In this document: positions 1 through 10,021 of the stretch, in pieces
Numbering within the stretch: the stretch's first letter is position 1
Layout: every line of letters starts with the position of its first letter
Source: an uncultured Clostridia bacterium
Lineage (GTDB): Bacteria > Bacillota > Clostridia > TANB77 > UBA1234
Assembly: GCA_934149305.1 (NCBI GenBank)
Contig: CAKPEF010000006.1
Location: 21,379 to 85,378 of the forward strand
Direction: 5' to 3'
Length of the DNA: 64,000 nucleotides
Notes under the pieces: model-generated
Told to the model about the DNA's origin: nothing
Seen by the model: the letters and a program-made list of their open reading frames with translations, nothing else
Database searches by the model: none
Program-made: the position numbers and the translations under genes

Positions 1-182
1 CTTGTTTTCACCTCTACAAACACTAATTCATTTTTATCTTTTGCAATTATATCTATTTCTCCAAGTTTGCTTCTAAAATTTTTTTCGATTATCTGATACC
101 CGTTTTGAATTAAAAAGTCACATGCTATCTCCTCACCGTTTCTTCCCATGATACGTTTTTGAAGTTTTTTATCTGCATTCAA
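1..182 (-). CDS. yraN: YraN/UPF0102 family endonuclease-like protein, partial
   Basis: The gene runs off the left edge, so only the N-terminal 60 residues are seen. They carry the family signature [12 protein letters not shown], then [15 protein letters not shown] and VFVEVKT. This E-x(n)-D-x(n)-E-x-K pattern is the restriction-endonuclease-like core; cellular function of the family is poorly defined. I chose the TTG start at 182 because an in-frame TAG lies just upstream and AGAGGA precedes it. It begins 15 bp after comM ends, so the two are probably one operon, as is common in Firmicutes. Confidence 0.85.
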   Translation of the reverse strand, partial: MNADKKLQKRIMGRNGEEIACDFLIQNGYQIIEKNFRSKLGEIDIIAKDKNELVFVEVKT

Positions 183-197
183 GCGTTTTCCTCTTTT

Positions 198-1730
198 CTA
201 TTTTGTATATCTTTTGTCTAAAGATCTGTATTGAATTGCCTCACTAATATGGTTTGCTTTTATATCTTCAGACATGTCTAAATCTGCAATCGTTCTTGCA
301 ACTTTTAATATTCTGCCATATGCTCTAGCACTTAGTCCTAATTTTTCAAATGCCATTTCTAATATTTTTCTTCCCTTTTCATCTAGCTTACAAAATTTTG
401 TTATCATTGCTGGTGTTAATTCAGAGTTAGAAAATATTTTATATTTTTTGTATCTTTCTTTTTGAATGTTTCTTGCTTTATTTACTCTTTCTCTTATTTG
501 TGCCGAACTTTCTGACTCCACATCACTATCTAATTTTTCATATTTTACTGGTGATACCTCTACTTGTATATCTATTCTATCTAAAAGTGGTCCGCTGATT
601 TTACCCATATATTTTGAAATTTGTGCGGGCGAGCATATACATTTTTTATCTTGTGAACCATAATACCCGCAAGGGCATGGATTCATACTTGCAACAAACA
701 TGAAATTACAAGGATATGTTAGTGTACATGCTGCTCTACTTACGGTTACTTGCCTATCTTCTAATGGTGCTCTCATAACTTCTAGTGTGTTTCTATTAAA
801 CTCTGGTAATTCATCTAAAAATAATACGCCATAATGTGCCAAGCTCATTTCACCAGGTTTAGGCACTCTTCCTCCACCAGCAAGTGCCACGCCAGATACT
901 GTATGATGTGGCGCTCTAAATGGTCTTGTTGTGACTAATGGTTTGTCCCCTGATAATATTCCCGCTATGCTATGTATTTTTGTTATTTCTAGTGCTTCTT
1001 CAAAGTTCAAATCTGGAAGTATTGTTGGAATTCTTTTAGCTATCATCGTTTTTCCTGAACCTGGGCTTCCGATTAGCAAACAATTATGAGCTCCTGCAGC
1101 TGCTATTTCTATTGCCCTTTTTACACTTTCTTGTCCTCTAACTTCTGAAAAATCCACAGTGTGATTATTAAGTTCGCTAAAAATAATTTCAGTGTCGGTA
1201 TCATATTTTTCTAACAATTTAACTTTATTTAAATGGTTTATTAGTTCTATCAAATTTTTTACGGGATATACTTCTAAACCTTTTATTGTTCCTGCTTCTA
1301 ATCTATTTCCATATGGAATTACTACTTTTTTTATTCCTAGATTATATGCTTCAATGCACATCGGTAAAATTCCATTTACTCTATTTAAACTTCCATCTAG
1401 TGATAATTCACCAACAAAAACAGTATCATCTAATAGTTGATTTTCTATGATTCCCATAGACATAAGTATTCCTATTGCTATTGGCAAATCAAATGCTGGT
1501 CCCTCTTTTTTGGTATACGCAGGTGCTAAATTTACTACTATTTTTCTGCTTTTAAATTCAATACCCGTATTTTGTATAGCAGCTTTTACTCTCTCTTTTG
1601 ATTCTCTAACACTTGTGTCTGGTAGACCAACTATTTCCCATGATGGTAAGCCTCCAGCTATGTCGACTTGGACATCTACAAAATAGCCATCTACTCCTAG
1701 TAATGACATACTTCTTATTTTTGATAACAT
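198..1730 (-). CDS. comM: ComM/YifB family AAA+ ATPase (Mg-chelatase-like)
   Basis: About 510 residues, normal for the family. An N-terminal ChlI-type domain (residues about 1-130, with GLPDTSVRESKERVKAAI) is followed by an AAA+ core with Walker A GSPGSGKT and Walker B VLFLDELPEF, a NPCPCGYYG cysteine motif and a C-terminal Mg_chelatase_C segment. In naturally transformable bacteria ComM is a branch-migration helicase acting on incoming DNA; the role in Clostridia is inferred. An ATG at 1742 is possible, but GGAGGA lies directly before the ATG at 1730, which gives MLSKIRSMSLLGVDG, the typical family start. The gene is followed by yraN. Confidence 0.92.
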   Translation of the reverse strand: MLSKIRSMSLLGVDGYFVDVQVDIAGGLPSWEIVGLPDTSVRESKERVKAAIQNTGIEFKSRKIVVNLAPAYTKKEGPAFDLPIAIGILMSMGIIENQLLDDTVFVGELSLDGSLNRVNGILPMCIEAYNLGIKKVVIPYGNRLEAGTIKGLEVYPVKNLIELINHLNKVKLLEKYDTDTEIIFSELNNHTVDFSEVRGQESVKRAIEIAAAGAHNCLLIGSPGSGKTMIAKRIPTILPDLNFEEALEITKIHSIAGILSGDKPLVTTRPFRAPHHTVSGVALAGGGRVPKPGEMSLAHYGVLFLDELPEFNRNTLEVMRAPLEDRQVTVSRAACTLTYPCNFMFVASMNPCPCGYYGSQDKKCICSPAQISKYMGKISGPLLDRIDIQVEVSPVKYEKLDSDVESESSAQIRERVNKARNIQKERYKKYKIFSNSELTPAMITKFCKLDEKGRKILEMAFEKLGLSARAYGRILKVARTIADLDMSEDIKANHISEAIQYRSLDKRYTK

Positions 1731-1826
1731 TTTTTCCTCCATATTTTGAAAATTTGCCGAATTGGCAATTAGAAATTTTAGATATGTAGGCTACCTATAG
1801 AATTAGATAGCCTACATTCTTTAGAT

Positions 1827-2774
1827 TTATTTTTCGATATATCCCGCATTATATTTACTTACCCATATTCCAGTAAGTTTAACACCATCATCTTCAAATG
1901 CATCTAATACATTTTCTGGTGTATTTTCCTTAAAATAATCTTCTGTAAGTCTACTATATACAATTTGTGTTTCACCATCCGCAACTCCTCTTGAGTATCT
2001 AGGAATCCACACATACATACTACCTTCTGTTGTAACTTTTTTGCCCTCTAACTGATTTATTGTTGATTTTCTTACTTGATCATTTGTCATGCCCTCTACT
2101 TCTATTTCATCCGCAAGCATAACATTTGCCCACAGATTTCCTTTTCCATCTTCTGTAGAAGCATAATCATACCAACTATTATCATCAACATTAGTTATTA
2201 CCCAATTTTCTCCTACCATTTTTACAGGTACCATGCCAGAGGTTACATATGGCTTGTTCACTCCTTTTGATTCATCGTATCTACTGGGAGAAACAGTTGC
2301 ATCGCCACCGCTTATTGCATCTCTTAATTCACTTGCTCTATAATATTTTTTACCCTCATATATTATCGGTTGAAATGACACAACTTCGCCTGTTTCATAG
2401 TTTACAACATAATTTCTTCTAACCTTTTCTAGGTTTAATCTTTCATAATTATCATTGTCTATTTTATACCAGCCATCATCCGTCTTATATGTTTTTTCCA
2501 CTTCGACTGTTTCATCACCAGATGCTTGTTCCATTGTTATTGTGAATTCACCACTTTTTCCTATTAGCTCATATGTTTTTGGATTTAATCTGTTAAAAAG
2601 TGATCTTTGGCTTACAGCTTCGCTAACTTCAAAAATTTCATTATAATTCATAGTATTGCCTGTTTCATCTAAATTTTTAGATATTCCATTATATATACTC
2701 ATTCCAACTAGTATAATTATTACAACAATTGTAATCACAAGAGATATTAGTGATATACCCTCTTTTTTCTTCAT
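1827..2774 (-). CDS. Pilin-like protein with class III (prepilin) signal
   Basis: About 315 residues. The N-terminus KKKEGISLISLVITIVV is a short basic leader, a Gly cleavage site and a hydrophobic helix, as in type IV pilins and pseudopilins. Position +5 is Ser instead of the usual Glu. The large exported part contains the pattern PVKMVGENWVIT...DNSWYDYAS...WANVMLADE...GSMYVWIPRYSRG...LTGIWVSKYNAGY, which I recognise from a large family of Clostridia exported proteins of unknown function. The ATG at 2774 is chosen over the TTG at 2780 because GGGAGG is 7 bp upstream. It lies alone between gyrA and comM; no assembly ATPase or prepilin peptidase for it is seen here. Confidence 0.8.
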   Translation of the reverse strand: MKKKEGISLISLVITIVVIIILVGMSIYNGISKNLDETGNTMNYNEIFEVSEAVSQRSLFNRLNPKTYELIGKSGEFTITMEQASGDETVEVEKTYKTDDGWYKIDNDNYERLNLEKVRRNYVVNYETGEVVSFQPIIYEGKKYYRASELRDAISGGDATVSPSRYDESKGVNKPYVTSGMVPVKMVGENWVITNVDDNSWYDYASTEDGKGNLWANVMLADEIEVEGMTNDQVRKSTINQLEGKKVTTEGSMYVWIPRYSRGVADGETQIVYSRLTEDYFKENTPENVLDAFEDDGVKLTGIWVSKYNAGYIEK

Positions 2775-2798
2775 TTGCAAACCTCCCTTTGATTAAGG

Positions 2799-5234
2799 TT
2801 ATTTATCTTCTCCTTCATCAGGTGAAATTTTGGCTATGCTTACAACTTTGCCGCCATCATTTGTCTTCATAAGAGTAACACCTTGTGTAGATCTTCCAAG
2901 TACGCTAATATTTGGAACTTCAAGTCTTATTATTATTCCCTTATCTGTGATAAGCATTACATCATCTTCATCTTTTACAACTTTAATTCCAACAACTTTA
3001 CCTGTTTTTGGTGTTATTTTGTATGTAATTACACCTTTTCCAGCTCTTGTTTGAACTCTATACTCACTTAGCTCTGTTCTCTTACCAAAACCGTTTTCTG
3101 TAATTGTTAGAAGATATGCTTTTTCATCGTATATAGGTTCCATACCAACAACATAATCATCAGGATCTAATCTAATTCCTATTACACCTTGAGAAACTCT
3201 TCCAACTGGTTTTACATCGCTTTCTGCAAACGTTATCGACATTCCTTCATGAGTAACCATTACAACATTTCTCTCACCATCTGTAAGTCTAACATCTATT
3301 AGTTCATCATCTTCTTTTAATGTTATTGCTTGTAGACCTGTTTTTCTAGCAGTATTATATTCCATTAGTTTTGTTTTCTTTATAATTCCATTACGTGTTG
3401 CCATTAATAAATATTGTCCATCAACAAATGCTTCAACAGGAATTACTGCTGTTATTTTTTCATCGCCATCTAGTTGTAATAAGTTTACGATTGCTGTACC
3501 CTTAGCTGTTCTGCCAGCCTCTGGAACTTCGTATCCTTTCATTCTATACATTTTACCTTTATTAGTGAAAAACATTATTGTGTTATGTGTTGATGTAATA
3601 AATAATTGCTCAACGAAGTCTTCTTCTCTTGTTTGGATTCCTGTAATACCTTTTCCACCTCTTCTTTGTGCACGATATGTGTCGACTGGCATTCTCTTTA
3701 TATATCCAAAGTGAGTTAAAGCAACAACTGTTGTTTCTTCTTTTATTAAATCTTCTGTTTCGATTTCACCTTCTGCTGCGATTATTTGAGTTCTTCTCTC
3801 GTCGCCATACTTATTTTTTACTTCGATTAATTCATCTTTAACAATATCGCATACTAGTTTTTCGCTAGCAAGTATTGCTCTATATCTTTCGATTTGTTTC
3901 ATTAACTCGTTATATTCTTCTTCTATCTTTTCTCTTTGTAATCCTGATAATGTTTTTAATCTCATTTCTAGAATTGCATTTGCTTGTATTTCAGAAAGGT
4001 TAAACCTTTTCATAAGTCTTTCAGCCGCATCGTCATACGCTGCTCTTATTATTGCAATTACTTCATCTATAAAATCAAGCGCAATTTTTAATCCTTCTAA
4101 AATATGTGCTCTAGCTAAAGCTTTGTCTAAGTCAAATTGCGTTCTTCTAACAATTACATTTTTTCTGTGTTCAATGTAGCATTCTAGCATTTGTCTAAGT
4201 GTTAATATCTTAGGCTTATTATCTACAAGTGCTAACATGATAGCACCAAATGTATCTTGCATTTGTGTGTTTTTAAATAATTGATTTAGAACGATTTGAG
4301 GATTTGCATCTCTCTTTAATTCTATAACGATTCTCATACCTTCACGGTCCGATTCATCTCTTAAATCTGAGATACCATCTAGTCTTTTATCTTTAACTAA
4401 ATCTGCAATGTTTTCTATTAATCTTGCTTTGTTTACTTGATACGGTAACTCTGTAACTATTATTCTATATCTACCATTACCATGCTCTTCAATTTCTGTT
4501 TTTGCTCTTACTGTTATCTTTCCACGACCTGTTGTATATGCACTTCTAATACCATCTCTTCCAACTATTATTGCACCTGTTGGAAAATCTGGTCCTTTTA
4601 TTTCTGCCATCAATTCTTCATCTGTTACATTGTCTTCATCTATAAGTCTAACTATTGCATTTGCAACCTCACATAGGTTATGTGGTGGCACATTAGTTGC
4701 CATACCAACAGCAATACCTGATGAACCATTTACTAAAAGGTTTGGTATTTTGGCTGGTAATACAGTTGGCTCTTGTAACTTTTCATCATAGTTTGGCATA
4801 AAGTCAACCGTGTTTTTATCAATATCAGCAAGCATTTCAACAGCAAGCTTTGGCATCTTTGCTTCTGTGTACCTCATGGCAGCTGGACTATCTCCATCGA
4901 CACTACCGAAGTTACCATGTCCATTTACTAACATATATCTAAGCGAAAAATCTTGTGCCATTCTTACTAAAGCATCATAAATTGAAGCATCACCATGTGG
5001 GTGATATTTACCCATAACTTCTCCGACGATGTAGGCTGACTTTCTGAATGGTTTATCTGGTGTTAAACCAAGTCCATCCATAGAGTATAAAATTCTTCTA
5101 TGAACTGGTTTTAAACCATCTCTAACATCTGGAAGTGCTCTTGAAACAATAACACTCATTGCGTAGTCAATATATGATTTTTTCATTTCTTTTTCTATTT
5201 CTACGTTAATAATCTTTTTTGCATTTTCTTCCAT
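2799..5234 (-). CDS. gyrA: DNA gyrase subunit A
   Basis: 811 residues, full length. The N-terminal breakage-reunion domain has [17 protein letters not shown] and the catalytic Tyr in [12 protein letters not shown]. The C-terminal beta-pinwheel carries the GyrA box QRRGGKG, so this is gyrase rather than topoisomerase IV. It forms A2B2 with GyrB (56796-58718) to introduce negative supercoils. The position equal to E. coli Ser83 is Ala here; Asp87 is kept. The ATG at 5234 follows AGGAGAAG closely, so the upstream in-frame ATG at 5258 is rejected. In many Firmicutes gyrA follows gyrB; here they are about 51 kb apart in this window. Confidence 0.97.
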   Translation of the reverse strand: MEENAKKIINVEIEKEMKKSYIDYAMSVIVSRALPDVRDGLKPVHRRILYSMDGLGLTPDKPFRKSAYIVGEVMGKYHPHGDASIYDALVRMAQDFSLRYMLVNGHGNFGSVDGDSPAAMRYTEAKMPKLAVEMLADIDKNTVDFMPNYDEKLQEPTVLPAKIPNLLVNGSSGIAVGMATNVPPHNLCEVANAIVRLIDEDNVTDEELMAEIKGPDFPTGAIIVGRDGIRSAYTTGRGKITVRAKTEIEEHGNGRYRIIVTELPYQVNKARLIENIADLVKDKRLDGISDLRDESDREGMRIVIELKRDANPQIVLNQLFKNTQMQDTFGAIMLALVDNKPKILTLRQMLECYIEHRKNVIVRRTQFDLDKALARAHILEGLKIALDFIDEVIAIIRAAYDDAAERLMKRFNLSEIQANAILEMRLKTLSGLQREKIEEEYNELMKQIERYRAILASEKLVCDIVKDELIEVKNKYGDERRTQIIAAEGEIETEDLIKEETTVVALTHFGYIKRMPVDTYRAQRRGGKGITGIQTREEDFVEQLFITSTHNTIMFFTNKGKMYRMKGYEVPEAGRTAKGTAIVNLLQLDGDEKITAVIPVEAFVDGQYLLMATRNGIIKKTKLMEYNTARKTGLQAITLKEDDELIDVRLTDGERNVVMVTHEGMSITFAESDVKPVGRVSQGVIGIRLDPDDYVVGMEPIYDEKAYLLTITENGFGKRTELSEYRVQTRAGKGVITYKITPKTGKVVGIKVVKDEDDVMLITDKGIIIRLEVPNISVLGRSTQGVTLMKTNDGGKVVSIAKISPDEGEDK

Positions 5235-5359
5235 TTTTCTTCTCCTATCTTTAGTCAAATTACACTTAAATTATACTAAAATGAGATTTCAAATGCAAGT
5301 AAAAAAGCCTTATTTCCGTATGTTTTTATTATATTTTGACATCAAATAATTTGATTAAA

Positions 5360-6114
5360 TTAAACACACAAACTAAATTTATAAGCCAACTCTTTTTCTT
5401 CTGTTGAAAGACCGTTTTTCACCTTTGTTTTTCCATAATTCATATTGATCTAACATATTTTGTGCCCTGTTTATTGTTTCTCGTATTGGCAATATCTCTT
5501 TTAAATCTTTTTTTATTGATGTTGCTTTCTTTTTTATTGTGTCTGCTTCATTTTGATTTAATGCTTTACTAAAATCATCACAGTTTTTTGATATTCTATT
5601 TAGTATTTTTGTCTGCTTGTTTATTATCTCATATTTTTCACTATCTATTGTTTTATCAATTACAGCATTTTTTACTTTTTTTATTGCAAGTTTAGATGTT
5701 GAATCTAACACCGGGATTTTATCAACTGCTGTATCACTGCTGACCTTTATTGCTTCTTTTAAATTGCCATCCATTGCGTTTTTTATTACTTCTTTTGCAT
5801 CATCAAATGTAGAATAATTTACATTGAATTTCTTTTTTAGAACAGCTTTTAAAACAGATTCAATTGCAACTTTAACTACATCTTTAAATTTGCTTTTACT
5901 TATTTTCTCCCATATTGACTTTTCTAAATTTATTTTTTCGACTTCATCATATATGTTTTTTTCTAATGTTTTTGTTAAATCATTTATCGTTTTATCTACT
6001 CCGAAATTCTTTGTCTTTTTCTATTTTTCTGCCACTTACTATTTGTAATGCGTCAATTTTTCTAGTATCGCTTATATTCGGTTCTATACTTAAACTTTCA
6101 TTTTTTACATCCAT
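5360..6114 (-). CDS. Helical protein of unknown function, read through two CGG +1 shifts
   Basis: Reading on the minus strand from ATG 6114, the frame meets TTT CGG AGT (C at 6003); a +1 shift gives GVDKTINDLTKTLEKN and continues for about 195 codons. Near the end a second in-frame CGG (AAA CGG TCT, C at 5414) can shift +1 to GLSTEEKELAYKFSLCV, stop at 5360. Without that shift the frame gives a basic tail and stops at 5379. The protein is Lys/Glu-rich, almost all helical, with no signal peptide; not recognised. The start is weak: AAAGGAG (about 6148) is some 30 bp from ATG 6114 with no start codon at proper distance, so the 5' end may be damaged. It is the last gene of the secretion locus and has a decayed repeat copy just upstream. 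Confidence 0.5.
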
Positions 6115-6164
6115 ACAATCACATAAATTCTTATCGAATTTTTCTCCTTTCTTTTTTATCTTAA

Positions 6165-6258
6165 TATATTATTATCAATCAGTTTTATAGCGCACACTGT
6201 ACTTAAGCTACTTTTTTGGCAACTATTTCGTATTTTTTACAAATTAGTTTGCACTACC
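6165..6258 (-). repeat. Decayed copy of the leader-inserted MITE-like element (copy D)
   Basis: On the minus strand this starts GGTAGTGCAAACTAATTTG at 6258, then AGTTGCC and GTAGCTTAAG, and matches the full copy at 13326-13457 through ATAAAACTGATTGA. The right terminal repeat (CACAACC) is not recognisable, so this copy is truncated or strongly mutated. Its left end (about 6165) is approximate. It lies directly upstream of the unknown helical gene, in the same orientation relative to that gene as the other copies. Confidence 0.6.
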
Positions 6259-6267
6259 ATTGCTATT

Positions 6268-7206
6268 TTAATAGTCTAATTTTTTAACTTTATTTGCAAG
6301 TAATACAAGCAATCCCATGCTTATAAAATTCCAATATAATATTAAATTTCCAAGTACAGTTTTTTTCATTATCGCAAAATTACCACTTTCATTTTTTATA
6401 TTCACAACATATACTATGATGTCTAAAAATATTAAAATGAATAGTGCAAGTCTTGCGCTCTTTGTTTCTTGTATCCTATTTTTCTTTTCTTTTTGAATTT
6501 CTTCTATCATTTTATAACTTCTGTCTAAAAGCTTCGTGAAATTTCCACCATATAAATAGCAATGTTCTACATGTGTTAAAAAGTTTTTAAAAACATCTAT
6601 ATTTATTTTTTCTTTTAAATCTTCTATTGCATTTTCAAATTTTATTCCACTACCAATTTGGATTAAAAAAGTATTTATATATGATTGAAGTGGCTCTACT
6701 GTTTTAACTTCGCTCATTGCATAGACTATGTCGTTATTTATTTTTGTGTAATTTTTTAATTGTAATAAAAAATTTAAGATTGCTTTTTCCATTATGCTTG
6801 TTTTATAGCCTCCAATCATGTCTAATATTACAATAGGTATTAAAAGTGATGGAGTAGAAATTATTATAGATAAGAATATTATTTTCAAAAAATTAAAGAT
6901 AACAAAATAACTAATAATAAAACAGAAAATTGACATCACGATTATTGTGATAGGGTTTATAAAGGCATTTCTCTTTAAATTCGCTTTTTCTATTTTAAAA
7001 TTTATTTTATGTAGTAAATTTAATTTGACTTTTATTTTTACTTTTTTGTTTTTATTATGATATTTAAGTAGCTCTTCATAATATTTGTCACTTTTTTCAT
7101 TTAAATACTTGTCTAATTTGTTTATTATTTTTGCATCTGCAATTTGACTTATTGCTAAATATGATGTGAACAAAATCGATATATAAATTAGTATATTAAA
7201 AATCAT
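6268..7206 (-). CDS. TadB/TadC-like inner-membrane platform protein (T2SF domain)
   Basis: About 312 residues. Hydrophobic segments lie at about 1-18, 90-135 and 255-305. The cytoplasmic stretch between them has the GspF/T2SF-type pattern MEKAILNFLLQLKNYTKIN...YINTFLIQIGSGIKFENAIEDL...LYGGNFTKLLDRSYKMIEE. Such proteins are the membrane platform that the CpaF-type ATPase drives during Tad/Flp pilus assembly. The ATG at 7206 with AGGAGG just upstream is preferred to 7224, which would overlap cpaF. It follows cpaF by 11 bp. No Flp pilin or TadV peptidase is visible nearby. Confidence 0.7.
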   Translation of the reverse strand: MIFNILIYISILFTSYLAISQIADAKIINKLDKYLNEKSDKYYEELLKYHNKNKKVKIKVKLNLLHKINFKIEKANLKRNAFINPITIIVMSIFCFIISYFVIFNFLKIIFLSIIISTPSLLIPIVILDMIGGYKTSIMEKAILNFLLQLKNYTKINNDIVYAMSEVKTVEPLQSYINTFLIQIGSGIKFENAIEDLKEKINIDVFKNFLTHVEHCYLYGGNFTKLLDRSYKMIEEIQKEKKNRIQETKSARLALFILIFLDIIVYVVNIKNESGNFAIMKKTVLGNLILYWNFISMGLLVLLANKVKKLDY

Positions 7207-7217
7207 TTTTCCTCCTA

Positions 7218-8510
7218 TTAGCATACCTTTTCGTATTCTTTTTCAATTTCATATTTTGAAAGTTCTAATTTTTCATATGCTTTTCCAATTGGTTCATTTA
7301 TCTTTTTAAAAGTACCTATAGATTTTCCATTTTCGTATCTTATTACATCAAATTTAAAAAGCGGATTATACTCTACATCATCTGTTTCTTGATTGTATAT
7401 GACTTCTGATATTTCATGTATTTTAAAATTTTTCATAAATATTATTATATCTATAGACATTGATAACAATTTTTTAAGATATTTGTCTGTATACATTTGT
7501 GCTTTATTATCTCTCTTCATAAGTGTTACAAGTCTATCTATTGTTGTAATACTGCTGTCAGAATGGACAGTAGCATATCCTCTATGGCCTGTCGATATTG
7601 CATCAAAAAACACCATTGCTTCTGCACCTTTTAATTCTCCTATAACTATTACATCATTAGACATTACAAGTGAATGAGCAGTCAACATCGCTAAGTCTAT
7701 ATTTTTCCCTTCTTCTCTGTTATTTAAAATTTCTCTTTGAATTATATTAGGATGTGTTGAATGTAATTCTGCTGTTTCTTCATTCGAGGTTATAGACAAG
7801 TTTTCTGGAATTCTATTTACTATATTTCTCATAAGGGTTGTTTTTCCGCTTCCGCCCTTACCGCTAACTATTATGTTGCAACCTGCAAATATCGCCTTTG
7901 TTAAGAATTTGTACATATTTATGTCTAACATTTCTATGTCACTAATAAATAGTTCTTCTAATGTTTTTGTGTTTTCAGGGCGGTGTATTCTTATTACCAA
8001 ACTTGGATCACCTATATTTACTGGTTCTATTCCTGCCTCAATTCTTAAATTATTTACTCTATCACTTACCGTTACTATTGGCGTTTCATTTGTTATTTTT
8101 CCTTTATTCTTTAAAATACAATACCTTACAAAATTCAAAAAATCCTCTTCGTTTAAAAATGTGTCTTTTGTTTTTTCCCAGACGCCATTCTTTTTAATTA
8201 AGATTCTATCAAATCTAGTCACTCTTATGTCTGAAACTTCTTTGTTTTCAATATGTTTTTGTAATATGTAATATCCAAACAATCTATCTAATATGCTTTT
8301 TATTGTTGACTCGGTATTCATGCTAGAATATTCTTTATAAACCTTTTCTCTAACAATGTTTTCAACCATTGGTTTATTTATTTCTATATCGCTTAAATAG
8401 TTTGCATGTTTTTTTATCAAAAAAGAAATTATTTCACTTATAACATCATTATTTGCTATTTTTCTTTCACTTGCTTGGGTTTCTTTTACATCTAATGGAT
8501 TTATTAACAC
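7218..8510 (-). CDS. CpaF/TadA (VirB11-like) secretion ATPase
   Basis: 430 residues. Walker A is GKGGSGKTTLMRNI (about residue 220) and Walker B is VIVIGELKGAEAMVF, followed by GYATVHSDS, the conserved His motif of this family. The N-terminal half (YYILQKHIENKEVSDIRV) is the usual N-domain. It should form a cytoplasmic hexamer powering pilus assembly or secretion with the TadB/C-like partner at 6268-7206. The start is GTG at 8510; it overlaps the end of cpaE by 7 bases, showing translational coupling. Next to a VirB4 gene it could equally act as the VirB11 of a type IV secretion system. Confidence 0.85.
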   Translation of the reverse strand: MLINPLDVKETQASERKIANNDVISEIISFLIKKHANYLSDIEINKPMVENIVREKVYKEYSSMNTESTIKSILDRLFGYYILQKHIENKEVSDIRVTRFDRILIKKNGVWEKTKDTFLNEEDFLNFVRYCILKNKGKITNETPIVTVSDRVNNLRIEAGIEPVNIGDPSLVIRIHRPENTKTLEELFISDIEMLDINMYKFLTKAIFAGCNIIVSGKGGSGKTTLMRNIVNRIPENLSITSNEETAELHSTHPNIIQREILNNREEGKNIDLAMLTAHSLVMSNDVIVIGELKGAEAMVFFDAISTGHRGYATVHSDSSITTIDRLVTLMKRDNKAQMYTDKYLKKLLSMSIDIIIFMKNFKIHEISEVIYNQETDDVEYNPLFKFDVIRYENGKSIGTFKKINEPIGKAYEKLELSKYEIEKEYEKVC

Positions 8511-9793
8511 TTAGCCATTTCCTCCTTTTTGTTTAATAATTTTCTGCTTACATTTTTGTCTATTACAATTTTTATATTATTTTTTATGTTATTGATTTTT
8601 TCTTTTATAGTTATTTTAGGAATAAAATTTATAGTAGATAATATTTTCTCATATGGTATTTCTTCGTTTTCTTCCATCATTCTTATTTTTCCAATCATTT
8701 TATAATCTTCAAATATTTTTTGCATAAATTCGTATTCTAGACCTTTCGAACTTTCTTTGTTTATTATCATGCTTATTTTTTCTTTCCATATTCCCCACTT
8801 TTTGACTATTACATCCAATAATTGCATGCTCTTTTTAGTACTCAAATAATTATTTTCTGTAACAAAGAAAATTTTGGTCGCTTTTTGAAGACTCCATCTT
8901 GTCGAATCAAGAAAAATATTACTGCTAGTATCGATTATTATAAAATCATATTTTTCTTTTGCACATTCTAGCACTTTTTCATATATCTCTTCACACAAAA
9001 CTTCTTGGCAAAAATATAATGATGTATTGCCTGTTAATATGTCGATGTTTTCATCATGGATAACTACCTCATCAAAAACATTTGTATCAAATCTAGATTT
9101 TTTTATTAAATCTGCCGCATAATTCAAACCACATTTCTTATCTAAATCTAACTCAAGTTCTATATTTTGAGGAACTTTATTTATATCAAATAACTCATCT
9201 AAATTGCCTGCTATTGTGTCTAAATCTATTACTAAAATTCTTGCTGCTGTTTTGCTTGATAACTTTTTTGCTAAATTACATACAATCGTAGACTTTCCGC
9301 TTCCGTTTGTTCCTGTTACTACGATTACTTCTTGCTTTTGACACTCTTTTACTATTATCTTTTCTTCTTTTTCTGTGTTATACGCCACCACTTGTTCTTT
9401 TACTGCTATCTTACTTGTTTCTGCTCTTTTTCTTATTGGTTCTTCTCTATTTATCGCTTCGATAATATCTGATATTTCTACTGTTTCATCTAAAAATATA
9501 TCGTTTATTTCTCTTTGTAATAGTTCACATTTTATATCACTATTTATTTCATCCATAACTATTATTATTCTCATTGAGCTATCTATTTCTCTGATCTTAT
9601 CTATGAATTCATATAGTTCCCATTGACCCTGCAGTACTCCACTTAATGTTAAAACATCTACTGTTTTTGTGTTAAGTATGTCTAGTACTGCATCTTGATA
9701 AAATAAATCATCATCTTCTATATCGTATTCTATATATTTCTTTAATTCATTGTTTAATGTCGGATTTCCCATTGCTGTAATAATGCTTTTCAT
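8504..9793 (-). CDS. CpaE/TadZ-like P-loop ATPase with receiver-like N-domain
   Basis: 429 residues. The first ~115 residues look like a degenerate response-regulator fold (TVDVLTLSGVLQGQWELYEF, RIIIVMDEIN). A MinD/ParA-like ATPase follows with VIVVTGTNGSGKSTIVCNLAKKL and ILVIDLDTIAGNLDELFDI, then DFIIIDTSSNI. The P-loop is a normal GxxGSGKST rather than the deviant KGGxGKT of most TadZ. Family members localise the Tad pilus machine at a pole. AGGGGG precedes the ATG at 9793. The leader of this gene carries a composite repeat (9817-10016). It is the first of a tight three-gene set with cpaF and the platform gene. Confidence 0.75.
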   Translation of the reverse strand: MKSIITAMGNPTLNNELKKYIEYDIEDDDLFYQDAVLDILNTKTVDVLTLSGVLQGQWELYEFIDKIREIDSSMRIIIVMDEINSDIKCELLQREINDIFLDETVEISDIIEAINREEPIRKRAETSKIAVKEQVVAYNTEKEEKIIVKECQKQEVIVVTGTNGSGKSTIVCNLAKKLSSKTAARILVIDLDTIAGNLDELFDINKVPQNIELELDLDKKCGLNYAADLIKKSRFDTNVFDEVVIHDENIDILTGNTSLYFCQEVLCEEIYEKVLECAKEKYDFIIIDTSSNIFLDSTRWSLQKATKIFFVTENNYLSTKKSMQLLDVIVKKWGIWKEKISMIINKESSKGLEYEFMQKIFEDYKMIGKIRMMEENEEIPYEKILSTINFIPKITIKEKINNIKNNIKIVIDKNVSRKLLNKKEEMAKC

Positions 9794-9816
9794 TATAATT
9801 CCCCCTAAATTAGATT

Positions 9817-10016
9817 GGCTGTGTTCGCTAATTGTAGTATTTTTTCAATTTTAGTTCAGTGTAGTACTGTCATTTGGTTTTTATGGAGCACACCTAAGCT
9901 TAAGCTATATTTTTCATCAACATTTATTCTTGCATTTATTTTTGTTTATTGAGCACGCTGTGCTTAAGCTACATTTTTGCGACAGCTTTATATTTTAAAA
10001 ATTAGTTCACACTACC
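9817..10016 (-). repeat. Composite MITE-like element in the cpaE leader (copy C)
   Basis: Read on the minus strand it begins GGTAGTGTGAACTAATTTTT (10016) and ends GCGAACACAGCC (9817). It holds the core twice (GTAGCTTAAGCACAGCGTGCT and ATAGCTTAAGCTTAGGTGTGCT), so it is about 70 bp longer than copy B. The 8 bp on the two sides (TAACAAAA and AATCTAAT on the minus strand) do not match, unlike in three other copies. The simplest reading is recombination between two copies, with loss of what lay between virB4 and cpaE. Confidence 0.75.
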
Positions 10017-10021
10017 TTTTG

